A stretch of DNA of 64,000 nt. It comes from Wolfiporia cocos (taxonomy: Eukaryota > Basidiomycota > Agaricomycetes > Polyporales > Phaeolaceae). This document shows positions 8,877-20,055 of the stretch, piece by piece. The position numbers were made by a program, and so were the translations under genes. Location: the NCBI GenBank assembly GCA_029448655.1, contig JACCLO010000001.1:5084001-5148000 (forward strand). Reading direction: 5' to 3'. The notes below the pieces were generated by a model, which saw nothing but the letters and a program-made list of their open reading frames with translations, was not told the origin of the DNA and did no database searches. How positions within the stretch are numbered: the first letter of the stretch is position 1; each line of letters starts with the position of its first letter.

Positions 8877-10874
8877 ATGTCTTCCACCTCCTCCGTCAGC
8901 ACTCCCCTCGCTCCCCGCAAGATGCGCCTCCGCTCAGAAGGCCCGGTGACACCGGTAGCTGGTCCCTCGGGAACCCAGCAACTGGTGACGCTGGAGCACC
9001 TAAGCGAGGAAGAAGAAGAGGAAGAGGAAGGAGAAGAGGAAATGCCGGAGTTTGCTCCCCCGCAAAGGGAATCTCCGACCAACCCCATGGGTACACGCCC
9101 AGGCTCCCCCATTGCCGGATACCCACCGGCTCGTCGAACTCGCCCTATCGGGCCCGCCACCACCCTGGAAATGGAATTTTCGGGTCCGACACGACAGACC
9201 AATGTCGCTGTCGAGAACAACCTCAAGGCATACCTTCCTGAGGAGGAACACCACAAGGTGGATGGGTCCATACATGGGCCAATCATCGATGCCGCCGTAC
9301 AACGAAGTGCGGCCATAAGCCATGACACCACCGACACCCTAGGTCGAATGGTGCACGCCCGCCTGGAGCGTATCCATGAACGAATCGATTCCCTGGCTGG
9401 GCAATCCAGGGCAATCGAACAGAAGGCCCAAGACGAACTACACGAAGCGGTCAATTCGGTCCGGAACGAGGTATTGTCCACCATGGTGGACCTCGGCAAG
9501 GAACTCCGACAGGAGTACACCGCCAAGCTCTCCGAAATGGAGAAGCAGCTCCGAAAGGACTACCGGTCCCGGCTGGACGACCTCGAGGATGCGTTCGCCG
9601 AGCGCATGGAGAAGGTTGACGAGGAACTCCGGAGGATCCGCAAGAATCCCTCCGTTCCCAACCCTCCCGGCGTCCGCACGCCTCCGGAAGACCCGGTACC
9701 GGCCCCCGGTCATGCTCAAGTCAGAGCAGCCGAGGCCGCTGCCGCCGCTCAAGCTGCAGCTGCTGCTGCAGCAGCCGTCGCCCCGCAGATTCCAGGTCTG
9801 CCTCAAAACCTGAAAATTCCCCCTCCCCCCGAATTCTCTGGGTCATCTGGAAAGGTGACTGCACAGGAATGGGTGGAGAAGATGGGCCTGTACTTCGGTA
9901 CGCTCAGGGTCTACGATGACCATGACCGTATCACCACGGCCCTCTTCCGCGTCACAGGGGACGCATACAAATTTTTCTCGCCTCTCATCAAGAAGGCAGG
10001 AAACGGTGAACCTCTCGGCACCTGGGAGGACTTCACCAAGTCAGTCATGGTGCAATATGGGAAGATGACGGATAAGGAGATAGCCAAGAAGGAAATTCGC
10101 GGCTACTACGGCACGAAGGGCAAGGAACTGGCAGAATCGAACTATTTCAATTACTGCGAACGGTTCCGCACCCTCGGCCGACTCTCCGAAACCGCCAACG
10201 AGACTCTGGTGTGGGAATTCACCGAGACTCTCCCTGAAAAGGTCAAGGACACCTTAAACGTCCTCGGCAAAACCCCGTTCTTCAAAGCCCCCACCGACAT
10301 CGAGCCTCTGATCGACTTCGCTCTAGAAATGTATCAGACATCTTACCCTGACAAGATCAAGGGCTCGATCTTCGAGAAGGCCAGCAAGAAGGACTCGGCA
10401 CCTGCCGAAAAGAAGGAGACGTCCTCCGCTTCTGCGAAGAAGTCGGAGAAAAAGAAGGACAAGGGAAAGGCGCCCGCCAAAGCCCCCGCCGACACCACCA
10501 ACGCCGTCTGCACTTACTGCAAGCAGACAGGACACTATTTCAACAAGTGTCCTAAGCTTGCCGCGGACAAGGCTGCGGGAACGTTCGTGCCTGCCGCTCA
10601 GCGGGCCGAACAACAAAGGGCGAAGGATGCAGCTGCCGCGTCTGGAAAGACCACGGCTGCTCCTTCGGGTAGTGGAAAGGGACAGGCTTCTGGCAAGAAG
10701 CCGTACTCGGCGCCCCCCGCGGATGGCAAGACGTATCGTGCCCGAACGATCTGGGAAGAAGTGACGGCTGACTCAAGCTCAGCAGGACCCTCGGCCCCCG
10801 CCACCACCGTCGCCAATGTCGGGACCATCTCGGTTCCCCTCGCCCCAACCACACGTCTCGAAGACGTTCTGTGA
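8877..10874 (+). CDS. gag: Gag polyprotein (element 1)
   Basis: 665-residue capsid/nucleocapsid protein that would assemble the virus-like particle. The N-terminus is Ser/Thr/Pro-rich with an acidic Glu run (residues about 45-55). Residues about 160-265 are charged and helical, likely coiled coil. An Ala-rich segment lies near 280-305, followed by the retrotransposon Gag core (EWVEKMGLYFG). A Lys-rich stretch precedes one CCHC zinc knuckle, CTYCKQTGHYFNKC, near residue 545. An upstream ATG at 8835 is in frame, but the same extension is disrupted in element 2, so I prefer the ATG at 8877. The 3' end overlaps pol by 59 nt. Confidence 0.9.
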   Translation: MSSTSSVSTPLAPRKMRLRSEGPVTPVAGPSGTQQLVTLEHLSEEEEEEEEGEEEMPEFAPPQRESPTNPMGTRPGSPIAGYPPARRTRPIGPATTLEMEFSGPTRQTNVAVENNLKAYLPEEEHHKVDGSIHGPIIDAAVQRSAAISHDTTDTLGRMVHARLERIHERIDSLAGQSRAIEQKAQDELHEAVNSVRNEVLSTMVDLGKELRQEYTAKLSEMEKQLRKDYRSRLDDLEDAFAERMEKVDEELRRIRKNPSVPNPPGVRTPPEDPVPAPGHAQVRAAEAAAAAQAAAAAAAAVAPQIPGLPQNLKIPPPPEFSGSSGKVTAQEWVEKMGLYFGTLRVYDDHDRITTALFRVTGDAYKFFSPLIKKAGNGEPLGTWEDFTKSVMVQYGKMTDKEIAKKEIRGYYGTKGKELAESNYFNYCERFRTLGRLSETANETLVWEFTETLPEKVKDTLNVLGKTPFFKAPTDIEPLIDFALEMYQTSYPDKIKGSIFEKASKKDSAPAEKKETSSASAKKSEKKKDKGKAPAKAPADTTNAVCTYCKQTGHYFNKCPKLAADKAAGTFVPAAQRAEQQRAKDAAAASGKTTAAPSGSGKGQASGKKPYSAPPADGKTYRARTIWEEVTADSSSAGPSAPATTVANVGTISVPLAPTTRLEDVL

Positions 10875-13800
10875 AGAACACACCAGCCCCGCAGCGGCTG
10901 GGAGTGTACAGCGCCCCGAAGAAGCGCACCTCTACGAAGAGGCTTCACAGAGACCCCTTATCTTGTGGGAAGATAAGGCGGTCGTACGTCACTCGGTATC
11001 CCATCTCGGAATATTCGGTAACTCGGCAACGGACTTTGCCCGGAGGACAAGGACACTAGCTACACGTGCCCCTCCTGTAAAATACTTTTATCCTGACCCG
11101 CTCGCGTCGAAGTTTTTCACTTTGTATAATGTACATGGAAACGATTCTCGAGACGACAATAAATCGTTCTCTATCGAAGTGGAACTGTGGGTATATGGAA
11201 AGAAAGTAAACGCCATGGCATTAATCGACACCGGTGCATCAATAAGCGTCATTGATAAGAAACTCGTCCATGAGGAAAAGTTAGTCACTCAGAAACTACC
11301 TTCGCCTCTCGAGATTCGCAACGCCGACGGTACCTCTAATACCGCCGGTAATATCAATATGGCAGTAAAGGCTTATATGGTGCACGAGGAACACAAGTCC
11401 ACCGAATTCTTGTACGTAATGGACGTACAGAATGCGGATGTGATCCTCGGATATGACTGGTTCCTGAAACACAACCCGGACTTCAATTGGCCGGAAGGAA
11501 CCTTCACATATCGGTGTACGGAAAAATGTAAACATGGCAAACGGGTTTCGATTTCGGAGGAAGAAGATGAAATCAAACCCCGCAACATCTATCAGATCAT
11601 CAATGACTTTCCAATAGACTTTCTCGGCTTAGAGGAGCCTGAGAATCCCTTTGTCGCTTGGGTGAACACCCTTGACGAAGGAACGGAACTCCTTATCGAT
11701 GCCATTCAGTCGATAACGGAGAAGTCGGACGATGAATTCCTGACAGATGCGGATCTCCAGAAATGGAAATCCTTGGTTCCGGAGGAATACCAGGAGTTTG
11801 GTCCCACGGTATTTTCTCAACGCGCATCCGAAAGGATGCCCGAACGGAAACCATACGACCACGCCATCGACTTCCCTGATGACGCGGTACTACCGCCCCC
11901 AAGTAAGGCATACAAGATGTCTCCTCAGGAGGCGAACTCGCTAGATCAGTGGATTCAGGAAGAGTTACGGAAGGGCTACATCCGACACTCAAAATCCCCG
12001 ATCGCGAGCCCGGTCTTCTTTGTCCCTAAAAAAGACGGCGGAGCCCGAATGGTAGTCGATTACCGAAAAGTAAACGACTTGACCATTAAAAACAGGTACC
12101 CTCTCCCACGCATAGACGAGCTTATCGATAAGCTTAGCCAGGCTTCGATATTTACAAAGCTCGACTTGCGTTGGGGTTACAACAACGTAAGAATCAAGGA
12201 GGGAGATGAATGGAAGACCGCATTCATTACGCCTAACGGCCTTTACGAAGCTGTAGTCATGTACTTCGGTTTTTGTAATGCACCCAGCACGTTCCAACAC
12301 ATGATGAACGATATCCTAGGTGACCTTATCAGAGAAGGAAAGGTCATTGTCTACCTAGACGACATCCTTGTGTTCGGAAACGACCTGTTGGAACACCGTC
12401 GTATTGTCAAGCAAGTATTACAAATCTTGCAAGACAACGACTTGTTCGCGAAGCCTGAAAAGTGCTTCTTCGAACAAAGCAGTATTGAATACCTGGGAAT
12501 GATCATTTCCAAAGGAAAAGTCGAAATGGACCCTAAGAAGGTAGCCGGCGTAATGGACTGGCCTACACCTGCCAAGGTGAAGGACGTCCAGGCCTTTGTT
12601 GGCTTCGCCAACTACTACCGTCGGTTCATTAAAGACTTCTCCAAAGTGGTTAAGCCGTTAACCGAACTGTCCAAGAAAAACACGCAGTGGAATTGGGGAC
12701 CCGAACAAGCGGAAGCATTCCAAACTCTCAAGGAAGCTTTCACATCGGCTCCAATACTCCGGATCCCAGATCAGGAGTCCCCGTTCCGCGTGGAAGCGGA
12801 TTCTTCCGATTACGCAACTGGTGCAGTGCTATCACAATACTCTTCGGAGGATAAGCTCTGGCACCCGGTAGCCTTTTACTCGAAATCTCTATCAGCACCC
12901 GAAAGGAACTATGAGATTTACGATAAGGAGTTGCTCGCAATCATCCGTGCACTAGAGGAATGGAGACATTACCTCGAAGGACACCCACACAAATTTGAAG
13001 TATGGTCGGATCATCTCAATCTGACATATTTCAAATCGGCACAACGGCTAACCCGGAGACAGGCACGCTGGAGTCTTTACCTGACAAGGTTCAACTTCAC
13101 CATGTGTCACAAACCCGGTAAAACAATGCTCACGGCTGATCCTCTGTCACGGAGGCCAGACCATGAAGAGGGGGTGGAACTCGACAATCGCGATCAAATT
13201 TTGCTGAAACCGGAATACTTTACGGTTAGGGCGCTAGAAGCGTCACAGCAGGAGATACAATCAGGCGACGAGGACCTTCTCCGACAAATCCGACAAGCCC
13301 TCATGGACGATCAAATTACCAAGGATTACCAGGAACTACTGAAAAGTGGTCCCAAAGAATTCGGTAAAGATCTCCAGGAATGGAACATGGAGGCCGGATT
13401 ACTCCTCAGACGAGGAAAAGTGTACGTTCCAAAAGAGCCTAAGGAATTGCGCACGAAGATCCTGGAGTTACATCATGACCATGTGACTGCCGGACACTTC
13501 GGACGATGGAAGACCTACGAACTTCTATCACGTAATTACTGGTGGCCTGGAATGACCACGATGGTGAAGCAATACGTGGAAGGTTGTGACACATGTCAAC
13601 GCATGAAGAACCACAACCAGACCCCGTACGGACCCCTGCAACCGCTCCCAGTTCCGGAAGCACCTTGGGACACCGTCACAATTGACCTTATCGTCCACCT
13701 ACCACCCAGCGGCGAATTGAAACAATTCAATGCTATTATGGTAATAGTGGACCGGCTTACCAAACGAGCACATTTCATTCCCACATCCGACAAAATAACG

Positions 13801-15261
13801 GCAAAAGAATTAGCGAACCTCCTGTACCTTCGGATTTATCCGAACCACGGACTTCCGAAACAAATCATTTCGGATAGAGGCCCGCAATTCGCAGCCGCCT
13901 TATTCAAGGGATGGTGTGAGCAATTGGGAATCCAACGGTCAATGACAACCGCCTATCACCCGCAAGCGGATGGCCAGACGGAGAGAGTTAACCAGATCCT
14001 GGAACAATATCTTAGATGTTACATCGATGTTATTCAAAAGGATAACTGGTCATGGTTTCTCCCTACGGCCGAATTCGCGTACAACAACGCGGCTAGTGAG
14101 ACAACAAAGAATAGTCCATTCTTTGTCGAACTAGGAAGGCATCCCAACGCAGGACCTACGAATTTACGTCCAACACAATACGTGGACCTAAATGTCATTG
14201 CTTACGAACGATGGTCAGCACAAGAACAAGCTAAGGCAGCTATGAAACTGGCTGCTGAACGCTGGTCTTGGTATTATGATCAACATAAGCGCTCGGTACC
14301 GTTTAAAGTCGGCGACAAAGTTCTCGTTGACGCCCGTAGCTGGCAAGACTCCGAAAGAAGTCTTAGTCCACGCTATTTGGGACCATTCAGGATAATTGAA
14401 CAATTATCTCCGGTCACCTTTAGGGTACACATGGACGAGCAATACAGGGCTTATCACCCAGTATTTCACGCTTCCAAGTTGGTCATGTACAAGGACCCGG
14501 TGCATCAGAAAAAACCAGAGCCCCAACCAGAAATGGTCGACGGCGAGGAGTTATGGGAAGTCGAGAAGATCTTAGATCATCGTCTCCGCGCAGGAAGAGT
14601 TGAATACAGAATCCGTTGGAAAGGGTTCGGTATCAATGACGACTCCTGGGTACGCGAAGCCGATCTCGACACGGCATACGACATTCTGCAGGAATACAAG
14701 GCTTCACACGCCATTCCAATGCAGGATGTCCCCCTCAGGCGCTCAGCTAGAAGGAAAGAAGCAGTTCACGTCTTCGACCCTGACAGCGACGACTGGGAAG
14801 CCGACGAATGCACGTGGCCAGACGACTGGCCGCAGTATCGTGAAGAATTTGCGAAAGATCCTAAGCAGCGCATGGTTAGGCACCCCGGCGGGGGATGGAT
14901 GTCAGCGGACATTAACCAAAACGCAGACTTGAAAATCGTAGTCGGCGAAGGCGGCCGAATGCCGGAAAAAGGAACCAAGGACTCGGTTGGGTTTGACCTG
15001 TACACTGCAACAGGCGACGTTCTGCCAGCTCACGGGCAGACAGAATACAACACCAAACTGAAGATCCAGGTACCTTTCGGCACTTACGGACGTATCGCCC
15101 CCCGCTCTAGTCTTGCCCGAAAAGGCATAGACGTAATGGGTGGCGTTATCGACCACGATTATCAAGGCGAAGTAATCATCATTCTCCGGAATCACTCCGA
15201 CATATCTATCGATATTCGGGCCGGCGATAAGATTGCTCAGCTCATCTGCGAAGTTGCTTAG
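10816..15261 (+). CDS. pol: Pol polyprotein with chromodomain and truncated dUTPase (element 1)
   Basis: 1,481 residues in the +1 frame relative to gag, overlapping its end, so expression probably needs a frameshift or reinitiation. Domains in order: aspartic protease with DTGA near residue 138; reverse transcriptase with YLDD near 513; RNase H from about 655 (EADSSDY, later SDHLNL); integrase with HHCC zinc finger (885-926) and catalytic D957, D1020, E1056 (35 residues between the last two); a GPF motif; chromodomain about 1242-1296 (WKGFGINDDSW); dUTPase about 1369 to the end. dUTPase motifs 1-4 are present (SVGFDLY, GRIAPRSS, GVIDHDYQGEV, GDKIAQLI). Motif 5 (RGTGGFGST) lies beyond a TAG at 15259-15261 that replaces the AAG of element 2. 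The frame then stays open to TAA at 15349. Confidence 0.95.
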   Translation: MSGPSRFPSPQPHVSKTFCEEHTSPAAAGSVQRPEEAHLYEEASQRPLILWEDKAVVRHSVSHLGIFGNSATDFARRTRTLATRAPPVKYFYPDPLASKFFTLYNVHGNDSRDDNKSFSIEVELWVYGKKVNAMALIDTGASISVIDKKLVHEEKLVTQKLPSPLEIRNADGTSNTAGNINMAVKAYMVHEEHKSTEFLYVMDVQNADVILGYDWFLKHNPDFNWPEGTFTYRCTEKCKHGKRVSISEEEDEIKPRNIYQIINDFPIDFLGLEEPENPFVAWVNTLDEGTELLIDAIQSITEKSDDEFLTDADLQKWKSLVPEEYQEFGPTVFSQRASERMPERKPYDHAIDFPDDAVLPPPSKAYKMSPQEANSLDQWIQEELRKGYIRHSKSPIASPVFFVPKKDGGARMVVDYRKVNDLTIKNRYPLPRIDELIDKLSQASIFTKLDLRWGYNNVRIKEGDEWKTAFITPNGLYEAVVMYFGFCNAPSTFQHMMNDILGDLIREGKVIVYLDDILVFGNDLLEHRRIVKQVLQILQDNDLFAKPEKCFFEQSSIEYLGMIISKGKVEMDPKKVAGVMDWPTPAKVKDVQAFVGFANYYRRFIKDFSKVVKPLTELSKKNTQWNWGPEQAEAFQTLKEAFTSAPILRIPDQESPFRVEADSSDYATGAVLSQYSSEDKLWHPVAFYSKSLSAPERNYEIYDKELLAIIRALEEWRHYLEGHPHKFEVWSDHLNLTYFKSAQRLTRRQARWSLYLTRFNFTMCHKPGKTMLTADPLSRRPDHEEGVELDNRDQILLKPEYFTVRALEASQQEIQSGDEDLLRQIRQALMDDQITKDYQELLKSGPKEFGKDLQEWNMEAGLLLRRGKVYVPKEPKELRTKILELHHDHVTAGHFGRWKTYELLSRNYWWPGMTTMVKQYVEGCDTCQRMKNHNQTPYGPLQPLPVPEAPWDTVTIDLIVHLPPSGELKQFNAIMVIVDRLTKRAHFIPTSDKITAKELANLLYLRIYPNHGLPKQIISDRGPQFAAALFKGWCEQLGIQRSMTTAYHPQADGQTERVNQILEQYLRCYIDVIQKDNWSWFLPTAEFAYNNAASETTKNSPFFVELGRHPNAGPTNLRPTQYVDLNVIAYERWSAQEQAKAAMKLAAERWSWYYDQHKRSVPFKVGDKVLVDARSWQDSERSLSPRYLGPFRIIEQLSPVTFRVHMDEQYRAYHPVFHASKLVMYKDPVHQKKPEPQPEMVDGEELWEVEKILDHRLRAGRVEYRIRWKGFGINDDSWVREADLDTAYDILQEYKASHAIPMQDVPLRRSARRKEAVHVFDPDSDDWEADECTWPDDWPQYREEFAKDPKQRMVRHPGGGWMSADINQNADLKIVVGEGGRMPEKGTKDSVGFDLYTATGDVLPAHGQTEYNTKLKIQVPFGTYGRIAPRSSLARKGIDVMGGVIDHDYQGEVIIILRNHSDISIDIRAGDKIAQLICEVA

Positions 15262-15377
15262 GACCCGCATATTACGCTACACGGAAAATCTTACTTTGAA
15301 AAGATTAAATCCGAGCGCGGTACTGGTGGATTCGGCTCCACAGGAAAGTAATCGTTCCATTAGGGACAATGAAACCT

Positions 15378-15390
15378 GAAGAGGGGGTAA
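15378..15390 (+). promoter_or_regulatory. Polypurine tract of element 1
   Basis: GAAGAGGGGGTAA directly abuts the 3' LTR, the usual plus-strand primer position. The complement of the same tract abuts the 3' LTR of element 2 at 35897-35909. Confidence 0.8.
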
Positions 15391-16089
15391 TGTCACAGAT
15401 TTGGGACATGCCACTATTTTTCCCGTATTTTTACCTATTTATCTGGTATTTCTACGACCTTGTAGACGTTTACGCTGTTAAGCGCCCGTCTACACGTACA
15501 CGCAACCAAACAACACGTACACAACGCGGTATACGTCCACTTGTCATAACAACACGTACATAACACGTTCGTACGCGTCAATGACTCAGCGGACTAACCT
15601 CCGGTGTCACGCGCCTTACTCATATCCCGATCCCGGGCTATGTCAGTACAATTGGATAAGCGGCCCGCTCGTTATCACATGCCAATGCCCTTATGATTAC
15701 TCATATCCCGATGCCGGTATATAAGAATCACATGCATGGCTTACTAACGTAGCTACAGCCACTTCCACAACATGGACCTACGGTCCAAACAAACGATCTT
15801 ACTGGTGCAGCCATTACCGGCGCACATGGTCTATTGTAGTTTACGACTTAACCATATTAGTTATGTCTGCGCACAGACCACCTTCATGTTTGGCTCCCTT
15901 ACCGGTAACCAAACAAAGCATGTATATAAGTAGGGCTATCACTGCGGATAAGCCTTAGATTTGTTCTCTGCATTCGCACAGTTACATATCATCTCTGCTT
16001 GCGCCCACTAGCCTCCTCACCAACCTCCAGCAACTCCTTCAAGTCGCTTATTAGGTTATAGTGTGAGTCCCACAGTCTAGTCTGTGTCA
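15391..16089 (+). repeat. 3' LTR of element 1
   Basis: 699 bp, line-by-line identical to 6091-6789 as far as I can read; followed by TSD AAGGG. Confidence 0.95.
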
Positions 16090-17016
16090 AAGGGTGTAAG
16101 CATCATGACATATCCTGGTACCAGGAATTAATAAGGGGTGTGACCCGGAGTAAGAGACTGCTGAGTCATTGTTTATGAGTAGCGTGTAATGCTAAGTCAT
16201 TACAAGCGACTAGCGTGTCATTTAGAGTTATTATGTAGACAACCCCTAGGTTATTGTAGAATAACCATAGAAATACCAGATAAATCCCTAAAAATAGCGG
16301 AAAAATCCTACAAAATATCACTTTGTGACACAGGGCTGCCACTGCAAGCATGGCTCCCTATGTGTTAGTGCTCCCTCCATGTCACTCCCACTGCACCATG
16401 CTAGTGCCTGACCCAGTAGATTAATGCTTTAGGGTAGCACACACTTGTGCTTACATGCATCACAGTCACAGTAGATACATGTAGCATCACTTAGTTACCA
16501 TTAGCACTGCCTCGCACCACTCTGCACACAGGCCACATCTTTAGGGTAGACTCAGTAGTTTACATGCTCATGTATATAACCTGTAGAAAGATGACACTTA
16601 CCCTCATCTTTGAGATTCTTGGCAACTGGGCTTAGGCCCCTTTCTTGCTATGTCTGCACACCGGTTCTGTCTCTAAACCTTGACTGCTTCACTGGGTCAA
16701 TGGCAGTTATTTGATTGCTCCTCAAGGGTTATAGAGGGACATGCCATCTGTGTATCATGTATTGGCGTTGGTTTAGGCTTCCCCAGAAGGCTGGTTGCAC
16801 AGTCAGGTGAGACTGTCAGTAGTCCTTTTGGGGGAGCTGGCTATAATGCCAGTCATGGGCACTTTGCATTGGGTCCACATTGCATTTGTGATAATTATGT
16901 AAGTGTTCCATGGATTGGTCTGAGCATATGGTAGTGTCATTTCAGGGTAGTCATTAGAATAGTGGTGTGCTACTTGTACTTGAGTCTAGGAGCCTAAGTA
17001 GTGCTGTGGGCAGAAA

Positions 17017-17211
17017 TTGGGATTTACACCAGGGTATTTCTGCTGCCTGGCAATTGCCATGGCAGATGGCAGAATAAATCTCATAGGGTGGCAGAATATG
17101 GCAGATATCCAGCGTCTATTTGAGCTGTACTGTATGCATCATAGTACCTATCGAAGAATTCTCCACAGGGAAGGGCTGTCCTGTAAGAAGATTTATCACC
17201 AACCATTTTGA
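17017..17211 (+). pseudogene. Transposase DNA-binding fragment in M
   Basis: A 64-residue open frame whose second half (ADIQRLFEL, then STYRRILHREGLSCKKI) resembles the helix-turn-helix region near the N-terminus of DDE transposases. No DDE catalytic part remains between the terminal repeats, so it cannot be functional. Assignment to Tc1/mariner rests on the TA target and the terminal inverted repeats. Confidence 0.4.
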
Positions 17212-18098
17212 TAAGGAGCATGAAGTCTCTAATGGATCAGAGCATTAATACTGGCACTGTCCCTTTTGTCCTGACACAGTCATGGCACAATGTGTGTGGG
17301 GATGCTGCATGGGACCCAGGTGACTAGTCTCTGTTCCAGACTTTATACCTCACATGGCACCTGCAGCCCAGACACTCCAGGTGGGGTGAAACAAACATTT
17401 TTTAGGTGCCACCTTGTACAGTGGCTGCTGCAATCTATTTTTTGCACTCTGCTCAAGTCGTTCCAAGTGGCAGCAGCCACTGGCAAGGGCTGGGATGAGA
17501 CTACCAGGTGATCTCCTCATGGCAGAAGGTATAGCAAACAAATAGATAATATTGTGATGCAAAATATTGTTATCTACACCAAAAGCGGTATGTAGAACTC
17601 ATTAACAAGCTAGACAAATTTTGTCACACGCCAATTTCAAGCCTCTAGGCACAGTACCTTTTCTGATCATCGAGAACACCCCTGAAGCTGGAAACCCGAT
17701 GCCTCAGCTAGATCCCAGCCCTACATACGAACCACCCCGGGCACTAGCTACCAGCATCACCAGCCATGCCAGAACCCCAGTCCCAGTCCATACAAGTCCA
17801 GGACCCAGTCATGAAGCCACACGAGCACGGCAGAGCATGATGACCTAAGCAGCACCCCAAAATCACCCACTGCCCATTGCTCACCAACCCCTATGCCTTG
17901 CTCTTAGTACCACGGCTACACAAGACTGCCAGTACACGTCCACCCAACCAACCAAACCCCTAAGCCTCCCGTCTCCACGAACTATGGCCATTACAGGCTA
18001 TGGACTATATGCCATTACTGGCACGGACTATGTACATTACGGCCAATGGCCCACAGAAGGCCCTAAACTCCACAGTGCCCTAGTCTATGAGGAACACC

Positions 18099-18644
18099 TG
18101 TTATGGATCGAATATCCGTTCAGCGTGAATAACTAAGTCGAGTTACTCAGTGTATCAAGTAGCACACTACTTGTCAGACTCAACAGAGTCAGAGTGTTGA
18201 TATACAGGCTGCAGACTTATTTGCTTAAGTCTTTGAGAACACGTATAAGATCCTTGTAATTCAACAAGGTCGAGCTGAGGAACTCGACTGGTATTTACAT
18301 CAGGTTATATACTGTGATCCTATAATTGGGGTCATAGTGTCCTTGGTACTACTACCATTAAGTCCGTAAGGCTAGCGTGCTAAGATAACAAATACAAAGT
18401 GTTGCGGTTGAGTGCAACAAGAGATGAAATGCAAGAACTCGGTGGTTGGGCACCGGACATCAACTAGAATCTGATATGCAACTGAGCTAAGGGCATAGGG
18501 CTGTTGTACATGAAACGAGGTTCGCCAGTTGAGGGGAGACCCCCTAGAAGTGAGACATGTGATAGAGCGGTTGAACGCTAAGTCCTCTCTCCCAGTGGAG
18601 TGTCAAGAAATAGGACGTAAAAGATATTCGTATGGACTGTAACA
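18099..18644 (-). mobile_element. Solo LTR H nested in G
   Basis: 546 bp, TGTTATGG...ACTGTAACA, perfect TSD ACACC (18094-18098, 18645-18649). Related to the LTR at 29001-29537 in opposite orientation and, more distantly, to the LTRs of element 3; it keeps the AAGGTCGAGCT core that element 3 uses for self-priming. Confidence 0.85.
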
Positions 18645-18906
18645 ACACCAACCACAGGCAGCCCCTGTATGACTGAGAACCCTACCAGTCACGGGGCACT
18701 ACGTCACTGATTGTAGCTGATCATGCTCGGTTGCCCAAAGGCCATTACTGGCCAGTCCTCGATCACTAGCTACATCACTGATCACGGACCGCTAATCCCA
18801 CCATTACCGGCATTGGCCCCAATCATGCTAGGAACCTGATCGACGGACTTAGAACCCCATCATTACTGGCAGAACCCCTGATCGATGAGAACCACCGATC
18901 ACAACC

Positions 18907-20055
18907 TGTCATAAATTTCCTAGGGATACTCCCTATTTTTCCAAATCCTCGCTTTGTTAAAGCCCTATAGAGTCCTATATTCAGGAACCAGGCCTAGAAC
19001 CAAAGGTGCTACCTCGTCCTAAAAGTTCTCGGATCATGTGACCTACCAAGTTGAGATCACATGACTTATCAAATTTCTAGATTAGATAACGGCACTAGAT
19101 ACCACCACAGACACCTTGTCAGGTGCTCTAGATCTTATCTGGTTAAGAACTTAGCACAGACCAATAGCAGCGCTGCAGCTAATCTACCAGGAACAGTGTC
19201 ACAGTTAATTCTGCAACATGAGGTATAGCGTGCAGCGGTCACATGACCTGTTGCATTTAACATAGGGAGCTTAGGTTACCACTGGGTACTCAAGAGTATA
19301 TAGTATTGTAGCGTATTATGTAAGCATTCCATTGGACTGTTCTGGGCGGTAGGTACTAGCGCCGCTTTAGGGTAGTCTTTTAGTTAGTGGTGCGCGGTGT
19401 TGCATGTACTTAAGGCTCACAAGTCTGAGGTGTTCTCCTCAGACTTATCAATCTCGACTATGGGGGTGTTCCCCTCTTGAACTCCTTAACCTCTGCTGTT
19501 GTGACTACGCGTGCTAGACTGGAGTGGTGACCCAGCCTCCCTAGCGCCTTCAGTATGAGACACCGACCTCATGCAGGATTCCTGGGTCAAACAGCTCCCA
19601 CAGGTATTACATATATCAAAGAGATCAGACCTCTATGATATCATCATGATATCATAATCTAGACAAAGAACCACTACGACGTCATACATGACACAGTTGT
19701 GAAGTCATTCCTTACCAATCATGGTAATAATAGTTCAATGGTGCAATAGGACACCATTATAACCTCATTTCCTTACCAATCATAGTATTAATAGAACGAT
19801 CAGGCAATATCACGCCATTAAGGCATCACTAGCACGCTATTAGCATAATACACACAGACCAGGCACTTTAGGGTAGTTCTTACCTACCTAGTTACCCACA
19901 TGTATATAAGCTGTGTTCTAAGGGCTACAGACCTTAGAATTTTCAATCACATACACCGCCGTCTAAGCTTTACACTCTGACTGCTTTACTCCAACAAAAC
20001 TTCACATATAAGCCTTCCAAAGAAGCATTAAAGATAACAAGTGAGTATTGTGTCA
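18907..20055 (+). mobile_element. LTR J nested in G, itself hit by LTR I
   Basis: TGTCATAAATTTCC at 18907 to ATTGTGTCA at 20055, perfect TSD CAACC (18902-18906, 20056-20060). Net length without LTR I is 751 bp. ATGTATATAAG near 19910 is a likely TATA box. Confidence 0.8.
19197..19589 (+). mobile_element. Solo LTR I nested in J
   Basis: 393 bp, TGTCACAGTT to CTGGGTCA, perfect TSD AACAG (19192-19196, 19590-19594). Same family as L and probably S. Confidence 0.8.

Larger units (their letters stand above)
6091..16089 (+). mobile_element. Element 1: complete Ty3/gypsy chromovirus
   Basis: A 9,999-bp LTR retrotransposon with 699-bp LTRs (6091-6789, 15391-16089) that I could not tell apart by eye, and a perfect TSD AAGGG (6086-6090, 16090-16094). 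Order: 5' LTR, self-primer site, 1-kb leader, ORF1, gag, pol (protease, RT, RNase H, integrase, chromodomain, dUTPase), purine tract, 3' LTR. Identical LTRs indicate recent insertion. The only obvious lesion is an in-frame TAG near the end of pol. It sits inside solo LTR D. Confidence 0.95.
5750..16330 (-). mobile_element. Solo LTR D nested in E, host of element 1
   Basis: Bounded by TGACACAGATC at 5750 and CTTTGTGACA at 16330 with perfect TSD CAGGG (5745-5749, 16331-16335). Net length is 577 bp once element 1 is removed. Its termini are related to the LTRs of element 1 in reverse orientation (GTGGGACTCAC near the left end; ATACCAGATAAAT near the right end). Confidence 0.8.
5687..16818 (+). 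mobile_element. Old LTR E nested in F
   Basis: Starts TGTCACAGAATACC, ends GAGACTGTCA. The TSD is GTAGC (5682-5686) against GTAGT (16819-16823), 4 of 5. Net length is about 546 bp. It contains the TTTAGGGTAG and CATGTATATAA promoter-like block also seen in LTR J. Confidence 0.6.
5249..16893 (+). mobile_element. Short LTR F (about 250 bp) nested in L
   Basis: Starts TGTCACAGAT, ends TTTGTGATA, with perfect TSD ATTAT (5244-5248, 16894-16898). It is itself interrupted by F' after its first 10 bases and by LTR E. Net length after removing both is about 247 bp, like F' (256 bp). Confidence 0.7.

Noticed and set aside
9438..9806. Antisense and alternative frames across gag and pol of elements 1-3
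   Set aside because: Shadows of the real frames caused by codon bias; no independent motif.
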